Shown here one piece after another: positions 8,976 to 18,305 of a stretch of 64,000 nucleotides of DNA. Where the stretch lies: contig NZ_CP016793.1 of NCBI RefSeq assembly GCF_001701025.1, positions 4,278,001 to 4,342,000 of the forward strand. The letters run 5' to 3'. The stretch is from Lentzea guizhouensis (GTDB lineage Bacteria; Actinomycetota; Actinomycetes; Mycobacteriales; Pseudonocardiaceae). A program made the position numbers and the translations under genes. A model generated the notes under the pieces. The model saw only the letters and a list, made by a program, of their open reading frames with translations. It did not search any database and was not told the DNA's origin. Within the stretch, counting starts at the first letter, position 1; each line of letters begins with the position of its first letter.

Positions 8976-9252
8976 TGCCGCGTGCACGGTGAACGCTAGG
9001 CCGTTCGGGTCGTTGTGATACGTACCGACCAATGAACTCACTGGTCAGCTGTGACTTGTGTCCGAGCAGCGCGCGCGGTTGGTGAACTTCTCTCGCCACG
9101 TCCCCGGTCCTGTGCCACCCTGGAGCCTTGACCGAGGGGAACGACCACGGTCGTCGCAGCCACCCAGGGGGTGAGGCTGGGCGCCGGTGGTCGCACCAAC
9201 GGCCCGCCTATCGGCCCTAGTCGATGAGCGGGCCGTTGTGCGAGAACGGCAT

Positions 9253-11754
9253 ATGCGCAGAACTCTGCTCGCTGTTCTCCTGGCGGTGACCGCGGCCGTC
9301 GCGGCGCCTGCCGCCGGAACGGCGCAACCGACCGCACCAGATCGTCCGGCCTCGGACCGTGAGCCCGGCAACGGGCCCGAGCGCAACGACATCGCAGTTC
9401 TCGACCAGATCAGCGCACAACGACAGGTCGCGGCCCTCGGCGAGAACCAGGCCGACCGGTACCAGGGCTACCCGCGCAGGACGACCCTGCGCACCTTCCC
9501 CGAGAACCCCGCCGACAAGGCGATCAAGCTCGGCCTCGCGCCGTACCACGCGCTCGCGCCGAAGCTGAACGCGTTGCAGCGCAAGAGCAACCGGATCTCC
9601 GTCGAGGTCGCCGGCCAGTCGACGCTCGGCCGCGACCTGTACCTCGTCACGCTCACCGCACCGGAGAGCCCCGCGCAGACCCGTGTCCAGGAACGGTTCC
9701 GCGCCACCATCGAGGAGGGCCGCACCGTCCCCGCCGGCCTCTACAAGGCGCCGATCTGGATCAACAACAACATCCACGGCGACGAGTGGGAGGGCACCGA
9801 CGGCGCCCTGCGGGTGATCGAGCACCTGGCCACCAGCGAGGACCGCGAGGTCAGGAACCTGTTGCAGCGCAGCAGGGTCTACTTCAACCTCAGCGCGAAC
9901 CCGGACGGCCGCGTCGCCGGCACGCGGGAGAACGCCAACGGGTTCGACCTCAACCGCGACTTCGTCACGAGCTCCCAGCCGGAGAACCGGGTGATGCAGG
10001 ACGTCGTCGAGCGCACCCAGCCGTTGATGATGCTGGACGAGCACGGCTACGTGGCGAACACGCTGATCGAGCCGACCACGCCGCCGCACGGCCAGAACTA
10101 CGACTTCGACCTGTACATCAAGCACGGCTACGAAGGTGGCCTGCGGATGGAGAAGGCCGTGCAGGCGCTCGGGCACCCGGAGACCGCGAAGCCGGAGATC
10201 CCGTTCCGGGACTACCCGGTCGGCGAGTGGGACGGCTGGGCGCCGATCTACACCGCGCAGTACGCGATGTACCACGGTGCCGTCTCGTACACGATCGAGA
10301 TCCCGATGCGGGTGAACCGGGCCGACTACGTCAACCAGCCGGTGGCGGAGCTGCAGCGGCGGTCGCGGATCAACACCGACGTCGTCGAGGCCACCATCAA
10401 GACCACGCTCGACTACGTGGACGAGAACCGGCGCAGCCTGATCGCGAACCAGACGGAGATGTTCCGCCGCGGTGCCGCCGGTGAGGCCCAGCGGTACATC
10501 CCGGACGGGTTCGTGCCCGGCTTCGGCCCGGAGGACCGGTTCCGCACCGAGTTCCCGCGCGCGTACGTGATCACCGAGGACCGCTCGGCGCCCGCCGCTG
10601 CGCGGCTCGTCGACCACCTGGTCAGGCACGACGTCCGGGTCGAGCGGGCCCAGAGGCCGTTCACGCTGGGCGGTCAGCGCTATCCGGCCGGGTCGTACGT
10701 CGTCGACATGCACCAGCCCAAGCGCGGCCTCGCGAACGTGATGCTGGAACAGGGCAGCGACATCTCCGCCAAGGCGCCGGTCATGTACGACATCTCCGGC
10801 TGGAGCCACCGCCTGCTGTGGGGCGCGTCGGTCGACGTCCACAAGTCCGGCCCGTTCCGGTTCGACGGCAAGCCCGTCGTGGCCGCGGCGCCGACCGGTG
10901 CCGTCACCGCCGCACCCGGCGCGGACCTCGCGCTGGTCCTCACCGACGGCAAGGACGTCAGCGCCGTCAACGACCTGCTGGCCCGCGGGCTGGAGCTGAA
11001 GCGCCAGGGCGACGGCACGATCGTCGTCCCCGCACGTGACCGGCAGGCCGCGCAGGAGGTCGCCGGCCGCTACGGCGTGCGGTTCACCACCGCCAAGCCG
11101 GGCGGGACGGCGCTGCAGCGCAAGGTGGTCGCCGCCGCGGTGTCCGCCGACGAGCTGCAGGTGCTGCGCGAGTCCGGGTTCGAGGTCCGCACGATCTCCA
11201 CGGCCGTGCTGAACGCGGGCTTCGACTGGTCGCGGATCGACGTGCTGTACGTGGGTTCCGGCCTGAACTACACCCAGCTCAACGCTACCGCCAAGGCTTC
11301 GTTGGACGTGTTCCTGCAGCGTGGCGGCGTCGTGACCCGCGGCGCGACCGGCAGCAGGTTCAACGTGGACGCGAAGCTGCTGCAGGCCACCCCGGTCGCG
11401 GGCCGGGAGGACGCGAACGGCGTGGTGAACGTCGTCAACGGCACCGGTCCGGTCGGGACGGGCGCGTTGCCGCACTCGTTCGTCTACTCCCCGCAGTGGT
11501 TCACGAACCTCGGCACGGGCGTGACGGTCGAGCAGCGCTACGGCCCCACGGTGATCGCCGCGGGCCACTGGCGCGCCCGCGACAACGGCACCGGCGGCCA
11601 GGACGCCGCCGCCGGCCAGCCCGCCGTCGTCTCCGGCACCTCGGCCACCGGCACGCGAGTCGTCCTCTTCGGCACCGAACCGATGTTCCGCAACCACCCG
11701 AAGGGCCTCTACGCCCAGGTGGCCCGCGCCCTCTTCTGGACCGCCACCCGCTAG
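9253..11754 (+). CDS. Secreted M14-family zinc carboxypeptidase
   Basis: An 833-aa exported protein. A Sec signal peptide is visible (MRRTLLAVLLAVTAAVAAP, with cleavage likely near AAGTAQ). The M14 metallocarboxypeptidase domain carries the zinc HxxE motif HGDE (His175, Glu178), the substrate-binding SANPDGRVAG and NGFDLNRDF, a third histidine in LDEHGY and the catalytic glutamate in SYTIEIPMR. The last 400 residues are a beta-rich accessory region of unclear role. The catalytic domain would trim C-terminal residues from extracellular peptides. The 277-nt gap upstream holds no gene and no convincing promoter. A strong hairpin terminator follows. Confidence 0.9.
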   Translation: MRRTLLAVLLAVTAAVAAPAAGTAQPTAPDRPASDREPGNGPERNDIAVLDQISAQRQVAALGENQADRYQGYPRRTTLRTFPENPADKAIKLGLAPYHALAPKLNALQRKSNRISVEVAGQSTLGRDLYLVTLTAPESPAQTRVQERFRATIEEGRTVPAGLYKAPIWINNNIHGDEWEGTDGALRVIEHLATSEDREVRNLLQRSRVYFNLSANPDGRVAGTRENANGFDLNRDFVTSSQPENRVMQDVVERTQPLMMLDEHGYVANTLIEPTTPPHGQNYDFDLYIKHGYEGGLRMEKAVQALGHPETAKPEIPFRDYPVGEWDGWAPIYTAQYAMYHGAVSYTIEIPMRVNRADYVNQPVAELQRRSRINTDVVEATIKTTLDYVDENRRSLIANQTEMFRRGAAGEAQRYIPDGFVPGFGPEDRFRTEFPRAYVITEDRSAPAAARLVDHLVRHDVRVERAQRPFTLGGQRYPAGSYVVDMHQPKRGLANVMLEQGSDISAKAPVMYDISGWSHRLLWGASVDVHKSGPFRFDGKPVVAAAPTGAVTAAPGADLALVLTDGKDVSAVNDLLARGLELKRQGDGTIVVPARDRQAAQEVAGRYGVRFTTAKPGGTALQRKVVAAAVSADELQVLRESGFEVRTISTAVLNAGFDWSRIDVLYVGSGLNYTQLNATAKASLDVFLQRGGVVTRGATGSRFNVDAKLLQATPVAGREDANGVVNVVNGTGPVGTGALPHSFVYSPQWFTNLGTGVTVEQRYGPTVIAAGHWRARDNGTGGQDAAAGQPAVVSGTSATGTRVVLFGTEPMFRNHPKGLYAQVARALFWTATR

Positions 11755-11762
11755 CACAGGTT

Positions 11763-11815
11763 GTCACGCGGGGGCCCCGCGTTCCGCAGAAGGGAACGCG
11801 GGGCCCCCGCGTGAC
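11763..11815. terminator. Perfect GC-rich hairpin between convergent genes
   Basis: A 23-bp perfect stem (left arm 11763-11785, right arm 11793-11815) with a 7-nt loop. It shares the arm core ACGCGGGGGCCCCGCGTT with the hairpin at 28083-28135 and the outer ACGCGGGG with the one at 29428-29479. It serves both flanking convergent genes. Confidence 0.85.
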
Positions 11816-11835
11816 CTGAAAACAGGAGGCGGCGC

Positions 11836-12999
11836 TCAGTCCTTCGTGCCGCCGGGCGGGCCCTGACGCGTGATGAGCGCGACGCGGTCGTCGGACGACA
11901 CGGGCTGGCCACCGGCCTTGTTCACCGTGCCGACCAGCGCCGCGGAGTCGTTCAGCATCTCCATCGGGCCGAGCAGGCCGTAGCCGTTCTCCTGCATCGC
12001 GGGCTCGGGTTTGCCGGTGATCGCGCCGGCGGCGTTCATCGGCAGGTTCTGGAATCCCGCCATCTTCGCCGTCGACACCCACAGCACGTCCGACAGCGAC
12101 GCGCAGCCCATCACACCCGGCCGGTCCGTCCACCGCCACGCCGGGTCGCCGAGCGGCTGACCTGCGGTGACGCGGTAGACGACGTCACCGGCGGCAGCCC
12201 AGTCGGTGACCCACACCTTCGTGGTGTCGCCGGAGACGCACAGGCCGCCGGGCAGCCGCAGGCCGGCCGCGACCACCGCGGAACCGGCCGTCGGGTTGCC
12301 CTGCGCGGGCTTGCCGGAGCCGTCGATGCGCAGCACCTTGCCGGCGAGCGAGTTCGGGTCGGCCGCGAGCGCCGGGTTGCCCGCGTCACCGGTCGCGACC
12401 AGCAGCGAGCCCTTGCGGTCGCTCGCGAGCACGCCGCGGTTGCCGCTCGGGCCCTTCGGGATGCCGGTCAGGATCGGCTTGGGCGTGTCACCCGGCGCGA
12501 TCCGCAGCACCCGGTTGTCCGTCGCGGTCGTCACGTACACGTAGGCGAGCTGGTCCTCGGCGAACGTCGCCGAGATCGCGAGCCCGGTCAGGCCGCCGTC
12601 GGTGGAGGCGTCGACCTCGATCTGCGCGACGACGACCGGGTCGACGTCCTTGGTGACCTTCAGCAGCCGGCCGCCGCGTTCGGTCGCGTAGGCAGCGACT
12701 CCGCCGTTGGAGTCCCCGCCGATCGGGGCGACGCCGGTGACCGTGTTCAGGCAGGTGGCGATCACGCCGGGGTTGAAGTCTTTGCAGCCCTGCGGCGGCG
12801 GCACGCTCTGCGGCGTCTGGTTCTGGCCGTTCTGGCCGGGCGACGACTGGTACTCGCCCGGCAGCTCCGGCCGCGGGCCCGCCTGCGGGGTCAGCTGTGG
12901 TTGCGCGCTCCAGCTCGTGGGTGGCGGCTCGTCGGGAAAGCTCGCACAGCCCCCTGCCAGCAGACAGGCGGCGGCCAACAACGCAACGGAACGAACCAC
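11836..12999 (-). CDS. Lipoprotein with sugar/sorbosone dehydrogenase-type beta-propeller
   Basis: A 387-aa lipoprotein. The signal peptide ends in the lipobox LLAGGC, so it is anchored outside the membrane. A Pro/Gln-rich linker (about residues 25-70) precedes a beta-propeller with features of PQQ-dependent sugar dehydrogenases (GLTGLAISATFAEDQLAYVY, ATGDAGNPALAADPNSLAGK, GLRLPGGLCV). The catalytic His and PQQ ligands could not be verified by eye, so a purely binding role is possible. The GTG start follows the hydrolase gene by 10 nt and has its own TAGCCT box, so it may be both co-transcribed and leaderless. Confidence 0.8.
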   Translation of the reverse strand: MVRSVALLAAACLLAGGCASFPDEPPPTSWSAQPQLTPQAGPRPELPGEYQSSPGQNGQNQTPQSVPPPQGCKDFNPGVIATCLNTVTGVAPIGGDSNGGVAAYATERGGRLLKVTKDVDPVVVAQIEVDASTDGGLTGLAISATFAEDQLAYVYVTTATDNRVLRIAPGDTPKPILTGIPKGPSGNRGVLASDRKGSLLVATGDAGNPALAADPNSLAGKVLRIDGSGKPAQGNPTAGSAVVAAGLRLPGGLCVSGDTTKVWVTDWAAAGDVVYRVTAGQPLGDPAWRWTDRPGVMGCASLSDVLWVSTAKMAGFQNLPMNAAGAITGKPEPAMQENGYGLLGPMEMLNDSAALVGTVNKAGGQPVSSDDRVALITRQGPPGGTKD

Positions 13000-13006
13000 G
13001 GGACCC

Positions 13007-13012
13007 AGGCTA
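13007..13012 (-). promoter_or_regulatory. -10 box TAGCCT overlapping the hydrolase stop codon
   Basis: On the minus strand the TAG stop of the hydrolase is followed by CCT, making TAGCCT, and the lipoprotein GTG starts 7 nt further on. This is the spacing expected for a leaderless transcript. Confidence 0.4.
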
Positions 13013-13921
13013 GGTGCGCGACCGTGAGCCTGGGGTGAACACCTCGGAAGTGGCGAAGTCGACCGCCCGCACCCGGTCCAGCATGAGGTCCAGCTCCTCG
13101 CCCACCACCTCGGGCGCCTCCAGCGGCAGGTAGTGGCTGCACGGCAGCACCCGCAGCCGGGCCTGCGGCAACGCGCCGACCGGTGCCGACATGCTCTCCG
13201 TGGTCGCCAGCACGTCGTCGCGACCGGCCAGCAGTGTGACGGGGCACACGACCGGCCCGAGGTCCTGGCGCGGCGTCTCGCCCAGCGCGAGCGCCAGCGT
13301 GAAGTACCAGCGCCAGTCGTGCCGCAGGAACCGGGCGACCGCCGCCGACACGGCCTTCGGGTCGCTGCTCGGCTTGATCACCCCGCTGTGCCGCAGCAGG
13401 AACGTCGTCAGGTCCGTCACCGGCACCCGGTGCAGCACCTGGTCCAGCAGCGGGCCGGCCTGCCGCAGGAGCTTCGTCGCGGCCAGCCCGACCGTGCGGC
13501 GGACGTTCGCCGGCAGCACCGGCAGCATGCCCTCGAACGAGTCACCCGGCGCGCCCGCGACCAGCAGCAGCCCCGCCACCCGGTCCGGGTGCCGCAACGC
13601 GAGCTCCGCGGCGATCGTCACACCCATCGACCAGCCGATGACCACGCACCGCTCGACACCGGCGTCGTCGAGCACCGCGAGCGCGTCCGACACGTGGTCG
13701 TCCAGCGTGATGTTGCGCTCGTCGACCGGGCGGCCGGACCCCATCGTGCCGCGCATGTACCAGCTGACGAGACCACCGCGGCCGGTCAGGGAAGGCCAGG
13801 ACTCCGGCCCGGACCCGACACCGGGGCACATCAGCACCGGCGGACCCTCGCCCGCCGTCCGCCACGTCCGGATCTTCGTGCCGTCCCACGAGAGGACGTC
13901 GTGCTCCCGCATGTCCGCCAT
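13010..13921 (-). CDS. Alpha/beta-hydrolase fold protein
   Basis: About 303 aa of the alpha/beta-hydrolase superfamily. The nucleophile elbow GWSMG, an acid in AGRDDVLAT and a histidine in PCSHYLPLEAP complete the Ser-Asp-His triad. The oxyanion strand CPGVGSGPESW is present. No signal peptide is seen, so it is probably cytoplasmic. The substrate is unknown. I chose the ATG at 13921 (MADMREHD) because it leaves a 19-nt divergent spacer to the dehydrogenase gene; a start 30 nt upstream would run into that gene. It is followed by the propeller lipoprotein gene. Confidence 0.85.
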   Translation of the reverse strand: MADMREHDVLSWDGTKIRTWRTAGEGPPVLMCPGVGSGPESWPSLTGRGGLVSWYMRGTMGSGRPVDERNITLDDHVSDALAVLDDAGVERCVVIGWSMGVTIAAELALRHPDRVAGLLLVAGAPGDSFEGMLPVLPANVRRTVGLAATKLLRQAGPLLDQVLHRVPVTDLTTFLLRHSGVIKPSSDPKAVSAAVARFLRHDWRWYFTLALALGETPRQDLGPVVCPVTLLAGRDDVLATTESMSAPVGALPQARLRVLPCSHYLPLEAPEVVGEELDLMLDRVRAVDFATSEVFTPGSRSRT

Positions 13922-13940
13922 TCTGACGTACGTTTGGCCG
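13922..13940. promoter_or_regulatory. 19-nt divergent promoter with palindromic ACGTACGT core
   Basis: The whole space between two divergent start codons is 19 nt and contains TACGTACG. TACGTT lies 6 nt before the + strand GTG. On the minus strand TACGTC lies about 3 nt before the ATG. Divergent leaderless transcription from one core is possible. Confidence 0.35.
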
Positions 13941-14855
13941 GTGACGCTCACTGTGCTGGTGCCGGATGACTTCGGAGTTGAGGCGCTGTCCCGGGTGGAC
14001 GGTGTCCGGCCGGTCCGCTACGTGCCGGGCGAGGAGCTGCCCGCCGAGGCGGCCGACGCCGAGGTACTGGTGCCGAAGTTCCTCGCAGGCACCGACCCGC
14101 GCGAGGTCTTCGCGCAGCTGCCGAACCTGAAGCTGGTGCAGCTGCTCAGCGCGGGTGCGGAGAACTTCGTCGGGCGGGTCCCGGACGGTGTGCTGCTCTC
14201 CACCTGCCGCGGCGCCCACGGCGGCAGCACCGCGGAGTGGGCCATCGGCGCGTTGCTCGTCATCTACCGGGAGCTCTTCGTCTTCGAGCGCGCCCGCGCC
14301 GAGGGCCGGTGGGACTACCACGCGACGGACACCCTGCAGGACAAGAAGGTGCTGATCGTCGGTGCCGGTGACCTCGGCGAGCAGCTGCGGGTGCGGCTGG
14401 AGCCGTTCAACGCCACCGCCACCATGGTCGGTCGCACCGCCCGCGAGGGGGTGCACGGCATCGACGAGCTGCCGGAGCTGCTGCCGGAGTTCGACGCCGT
14501 CGTGGTCTTCACGCCGATGACCGAGGAGACCAGGCATCTGGTCGACGCGAAGTTCCTGGCCGCGATGAAGGACGGCGCGATCCTGGTCAACGGCGCCCGC
14601 GGCCCGGTCGTCGACACCGGCGCGCTGGTCGCCGAGCTGAGCTCCGGACGCCTGCGCGCGGCCCTGGACGTGACCGATCCCGAACCGCTGCCCGCCGACC
14701 ATCCACTGTGGACCGTGCCGGGCCTGCTGCTGACCCCGCACGTGGCCGGGAGCTGCACGGGGAGCATGAAGCGCGCCTACGCCGTGGTCGTCGCCGAGAT
14801 CGAGCGGTACGCGGCGGGCGAGCGTCCGCGCAACCTGGTGAACGGCAGTTACTGA
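13941..14855 (+). CDS. D-isomer-specific 2-hydroxyacid dehydrogenase
   Basis: A 304-aa NAD(P)-dependent dehydrogenase. The Rossmann motif GAGDLGEQL lies near residue 140. The catalytic set of the family is visible: Arg in NGARGPVVD, Glu in DVTDPEPLP and His in LTPHVAGS. The N-terminal part (LPNLKLVQLLSAGAENF) is the substrate domain. It resembles phosphoglycerate/glyoxylate reductase-type enzymes but lacks the ACT tail seen in SerA at 23-24.5 kb, so it is a separate activity. The GTG start is probably leaderless, with TACGTT just upstream. Confidence 0.9.
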   Translation: MTLTVLVPDDFGVEALSRVDGVRPVRYVPGEELPAEAADAEVLVPKFLAGTDPREVFAQLPNLKLVQLLSAGAENFVGRVPDGVLLSTCRGAHGGSTAEWAIGALLVIYRELFVFERARAEGRWDYHATDTLQDKKVLIVGAGDLGEQLRVRLEPFNATATMVGRTAREGVHGIDELPELLPEFDAVVVFTPMTEETRHLVDAKFLAAMKDGAILVNGARGPVVDTGALVAELSSGRLRAALDVTDPEPLPADHPLWTVPGLLLTPHVAGSCTGSMKRAYAVVVAEIERYAAGERPRNLVNGSY

Positions 14856-14924
14856 CACGCCTGCTGCTCCATTGGGGTGAAGCTGGGCTGCCGTTCGGCT
14901 CTCGCGCGCGCTTTCCCGGCCCCC

Positions 14925-14930
14925 TAGCGT
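14925..14930 (+). promoter_or_regulatory. -10 box TAGCGT for leaderless DoxX gene
   Basis: TAGCGT lies 7 nt before the GTG at 14938, and no Shine-Dalgarno is present. Confidence 0.45.
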
Positions 14931-14937
14931 GCGGGCC

Positions 14938-15666
14938 GTGGCTACTCACGACAAAGGCTCGACGAGTTCGAGCGCTTTCTCCGACGACTCGTTCTACTCG
15001 GGCAGCGGAGGGGGAGTGCACCACTTCGACGACAGCACGACCAGGGTCGGCGAGGGCACTTCGCCGTACGACTCCACGACGAAGGCGTTCGACACCACGG
15101 GATACACGCCACTGGACAAGTCCACAGTGGACAACCACCCGGCCGGGGACCCGCTCGACGACGACCGCAGGAAGTTCGGCTGGACCGCCGGACCCGACCT
15201 CGGCCTGCTCGGCCTGCGCGCGGTGCTCGGCGGCATCTTCGTGCTGCACGGCCTGCAGAAGGTCTTCGGACTCTTCGGCGGCCCCGGCATCAACGGCTTC
15301 GCGCAGTCGCTCGACAAGATGGGCTACCGCGAGTCGGTCGTCCTCGCCTGGGTCACCGGCGTCACGGAGCTCGCCGGCGGCGGCCTGCTCGTGCTCGGCC
15401 TCTTCACGCCGCTCGCCGCGGCGGGCCTGCTGGCGATCATGGCCAACGTCATCGCACTGCAGTACAAGGGCGGCTTCTTCGGCCCCGGCGGCGTGGAGCT
15501 GGAGCTGGCGCTGGCCGGCATGGCCTTCGCGGCGCTCTTCGCCGGACCCGGCAGGGCCGCGCTGGACTACAACCGCAGCTGGTTCCGCCACCCGCTGGCG
15601 GCCGGTTTCATCGCACTGCTGCTCGGAGCGGGTGGCGCGGCGGTCACGTTCTTCGTGTTCCGGTAA
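14938..15666 (+). CDS. DoxX family membrane protein
   Basis: A 242-aa protein. Residues 1-80 are a hydrophilic, Ser/Asp/Thr-rich disordered region. Residues 85-240 hold four predicted TM helices of DoxX type, starting GLRAVLGGIFVLHGLQKVFG. DoxX proteins are linked to quinone/thiosulfate redox and membrane-associated oxidoreductase complexes, but the role of this subgroup is unproven. The start at GTG 14938 is supported by the TAGCGT box 7 nt upstream. A small membrane-protein gene follows after 9 nt. Confidence 0.85.
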   Translation: MATHDKGSTSSSAFSDDSFYSGSGGGVHHFDDSTTRVGEGTSPYDSTTKAFDTTGYTPLDKSTVDNHPAGDPLDDDRRKFGWTAGPDLGLLGLRAVLGGIFVLHGLQKVFGLFGGPGINGFAQSLDKMGYRESVVLAWVTGVTELAGGGLLVLGLFTPLAAAGLLAIMANVIALQYKGGFFGPGGVELELALAGMAFAALFAGPGRAALDYNRSWFRHPLAAGFIALLLGAGGAAVTFFVFR

Positions 15667-15675
15667 GAAGCACCC

Positions 15676-15918
15676 ATGCGGAAGAACCTGACGGGAGCGG
15701 TGCTCCAGCTCGCCCTGCTGGTGGTCGGGATCCCGGTCGTCTACCTGGTGGCGTTCCCGTTCGGGCTCACCGCGAAGTCGCTGCTGCCGCCGCTCGGCCT
15801 GCTCGCAGGCCTGGTCGTCGCCGGCGTCATGGTCAAGAAGACGGAGCAGCCCGTCAGCGGACCGCTGACGGGCTGGCTCGTGTTCGGCGCCTGCCTGGCG
15901 CTGTCGTTCGCGCTCTGA
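15676..15918 (+). CDS. Small three-helix membrane protein
   Basis: An 80-aa protein made almost entirely of three hydrophobic segments (about residues 9-28, 37-52 and 63-80), with a single short charged loop (VKKTEQP). It lies 9 nt after the DoxX gene and is probably co-transcribed with it. Its TGA stop is directly adjacent to the stop codon of convergent ilvD, with no nucleotide between. No family is recognised. Confidence 0.75.
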   Translation: MRKNLTGAVLQLALLVVGIPVVYLVAFPFGLTAKSLLPPLGLLAGLVVAGVMVKKTEQPVSGPLTGWLVFGACLALSFAL

Positions 15919-17763
15919 CTACCTGCTGGGGTCGCGCACCGCGCCCGTCGAGGCGTCGGTCGCCATCCGCGCGTACGCCCGCAGCGCGCCCGTGACCGGG
16001 CGGATCCGGTCGACCGGCTGCCACGGCCGTTCCGAGGCCTCCATCTTCGCCCGGCGCTCGGCCAGCACCTCGTCGTCGACCAGCAGTTCCAGCCGCCGCT
16101 CGTGCACGTCGATCAGGATCCGGTCGCCGTTCTCGACCAAGCCGATCGTGCCGCCGCCCGCCGCCTCCGGCGAGATGTGGCCGATCGACAGGCCCGACGA
16201 GCCGCCGGAGAAGCGGCCGTCGGTGATCAGCGCGCACTTCTTGCCGAGGCCGGAGCCCTTGAGGAACGCCGTCGGGTGCAGCATCTCCTGCATGCCGGGG
16301 CCGCCGGAGGGGCCCTCGTAGCGCACCACCAGCACCTCGCCCGCCTGGATCTCCTTCTTCAGGATCACCGAGACGGCTTCCTCCTGGGACTCGACGACGC
16401 GCGCCGGGCCCTCGAAGTGCCACAGCTCCTCGTCGATGCCCGCGGCCTTGATGATCGCGCCGCGCTCGGCCAGGTTGCCGCGCAGCACGGCCAGGCCACC
16501 GTCGCGGGTGTAGGCGTGCTCGACGTCGCGGATGCAGCCGCCGGCCGCGTCGGTGTCCAAAGAGGACCAGCGGTTCGACGTGGAGAACGCCTGCGTGGTC
16601 CGGACACCGCCGGGAGCCGCGTGGAACAGCTCCACCGCTTCGGCCGACGGCTCGGCGGCGCGGATGTCCCACTTCCCGAGCCACTCGGCGAGCGTCGGCG
16701 TGTGCACCGACGTCACGTCGTCGTTCAGCAGACCGCCCCGGTACAGCTCACCCAGCAGCGCGGGGATTCCGCCCGCCCGGTGCACGTCCTCCATGTGGTA
16801 GTCGGAGTTCGGCGACACCTTGGACAGGCACGGCACGCGGCGGGACAGGTCGTCGATGTCCTGCAGCGTGAAGTCGATCTCGCCCTCCTGCGCGGCGGCG
16901 AGGATGTGCAGCACCGTGTTCGTCGAGCCGCCCATGGCCATGTCGAGCGCCATCGCGTTCTCGAACGCCTTGCGGTTCGCGATCGACCGCGGCAGCGCCG
17001 ACTCGTCGTCCTCGCCGTACCAGCGCTTGCACAGCTCCACGACGACGCGGCCGGCCTCGGAGAACAGCTCGCGGCGCGCGGCGTGCGTGGCCAGCGTCGA
17101 ACCGTTGCCCGGCAGCGACAGACCCAGCGCCTCGGTGAGGCAGTTCATCGAGTTCGCGGTGAACATGCCGGAGCACGAGCCGCACGTCGGGCACGCGGAG
17201 CGCTCGACCTCGGAGAGACCGTCCTCGCTCACGGCGGGGGAGGCCGACGCCGAGATCGCGGTGATCAGGTCGGTCGGCGCGACGGCGACGCCCTCGACGA
17301 CCACGGCCTTGCCGGCCTCCATCGGCCCGCCGGACACGAACACGACGGGGATGTTGAGGCGCATGGCCGCGTTCAGCATGCCGGGCGTGATCTTGTCGCA
17401 GTTCGAGATGCAGACGATCGCGTCGGCCTGGTGCGCGTTGACCATGTACTCGACCGAGTCGGCGATGATCTCGCGGCTGGGCAGCGAGTAGAGCATCCCG
17501 CTGTGGCCCATGGCGATGCCGTCGTCGACCGCGATGGTGTGGAACTCGCGCGGCACGCCACCCGCCTCGCGCACCGCCTCCGCCACGATGTCGCCGAGGT
17601 CGCGCAGGTGCACGTGGCCGGGCACGAACTGCGTGTACGAGTTGGCGATCGCGATGATGGGCTTGCCGAAGTCGCTGTCCGTCATGCCGGTCGCGCGCCA
17701 GAGGGCGCGGGCACCCGCCGCGTTGCGGCCGTGCGTGGTGGTGCGAGAGCGGAGCTGAGGCAC
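15919..17763 (-). CDS. ilvD: Dihydroxy-acid dehydratase
   Basis: The 614-aa Fe-S dehydratase that converts 2,3-dihydroxy-isovalerate and -3-methylvalerate into the 2-keto acids of valine and isoleucine. The cluster cysteines are visible in [13 protein letters not shown] and [16 protein letters not shown]. The C-terminal part carries [20 protein letters not shown]. Length is typical. The start is GTG with a GGAGGAGCA ribosome site. It is on the opposite strand from ilvBNC, so it is transcribed apart from them. The VKOR gene lies 83 nt upstream in the same direction, which leaves room for a separate promoter. Confidence 0.96.
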   Translation of the reverse strand: MPQLRSRTTTHGRNAAGARALWRATGMTDSDFGKPIIAIANSYTQFVPGHVHLRDLGDIVAEAVREAGGVPREFHTIAVDDGIAMGHSGMLYSLPSREIIADSVEYMVNAHQADAIVCISNCDKITPGMLNAAMRLNIPVVFVSGGPMEAGKAVVVEGVAVAPTDLITAISASASPAVSEDGLSEVERSACPTCGSCSGMFTANSMNCLTEALGLSLPGNGSTLATHAARRELFSEAGRVVVELCKRWYGEDDESALPRSIANRKAFENAMALDMAMGGSTNTVLHILAAAQEGEIDFTLQDIDDLSRRVPCLSKVSPNSDYHMEDVHRAGGIPALLGELYRGGLLNDDVTSVHTPTLAEWLGKWDIRAAEPSAEAVELFHAAPGGVRTTQAFSTSNRWSSLDTDAAGGCIRDVEHAYTRDGGLAVLRGNLAERGAIIKAAGIDEELWHFEGPARVVESQEEAVSVILKKEIQAGEVLVVRYEGPSGGPGMQEMLHPTAFLKGSGLGKKCALITDGRFSGGSSGLSIGHISPEAAGGGTIGLVENGDRILIDVHERRLELLVDDEVLAERRAKMEASERPWQPVDRIRPVTGALRAYARMATDASTGAVRDPSR

Positions 17764-17846
17764 TGCTCCTCCAGATTCAGTTCAAGAAGAATGCGCGCGG
17801 GACGGCCGGGTCAGGCGTCACCAGTCTGGGAGCGGTGCCTCAAAGG

Positions 17847-18305
17847 TTACTCGTGCCCGGCGGCAGTGTTCTCCCGCAGGCTGGCGGTGTTCTCCCGGAG
17901 ACTGGCGGCGACCAGCAGATAAGCCAGCGCCAGCGTGATGATGTGCACAACCGTGCACCACAGGCAGATCTTGCCGATGATCAGCAGCTCGGCCGCGACC
18001 AGGTACACGACCATCAGCACGCCCACGCCGACCGCGCCCAGCCGCACCCACTTGAGCGCCTCGATCCGCCAGGCGAACGGGAGGCAGACCACGGTCAGGA
18101 ACGCGAAGAACGCGAGACCCAGGAACGCGACCGGGATGCCGAAGAGCTCGGACTGGTCGCTGGTCGTCACCGTGCCGCAGTCGACGACCGCGTCCTCCGA
18201 GCAGACCAGCGCGCTGCGGTCGAAGTGCGTGTACGACAGGTAAGCCGAGGTCAGCAGGCCCGCGACGGACAGCAGCAGGCTCAGCAGCGGAACTCGTTCG
18301 GTCAC
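17847..18305 (-). CDS. Vitamin K epoxide reductase (VKOR) family protein
   Basis: A 152-aa integral membrane thiol oxidoreductase with four to five TM helices. The active-site CLWC motif sits in the last helices (KICLWCTVVHI), and the loop cysteine pair in LVCSEDAVVDCG. VKOR proteins reoxidise DsbA-like partners using quinone, promoting disulfide formation outside the membrane. The GTG start overlaps the stop of the PH-domain gene (GTGA), so the two are coupled. The C-terminal tail contains a duplicated ASLRENT segment caused by a 21-nt tandem repeat. Confidence 0.9.
   Translation of the reverse strand: MTERVPLLSLLLSVAGLLTSAYLSYTHFDRSALVCSEDAVVDCGTVTTSDQSELFGIPVAFLGLAFFAFLTVVCLPFAWRIEALKWVRLGAVGVGVLMVVYLVAAELLIIGKICLWCTVVHIITLALAYLLVAASLRENTASLRENTAAGHE
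17866..17907. repeat. 21-nt tandem duplication in the VKOR gene tail
   Basis: Two adjacent 21-nt copies (17866-17886 and 17887-17907) match at 19 of 21 positions and encode ASLRENT twice at the protein's C-terminus, just before the stop. Confidence 0.8.
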
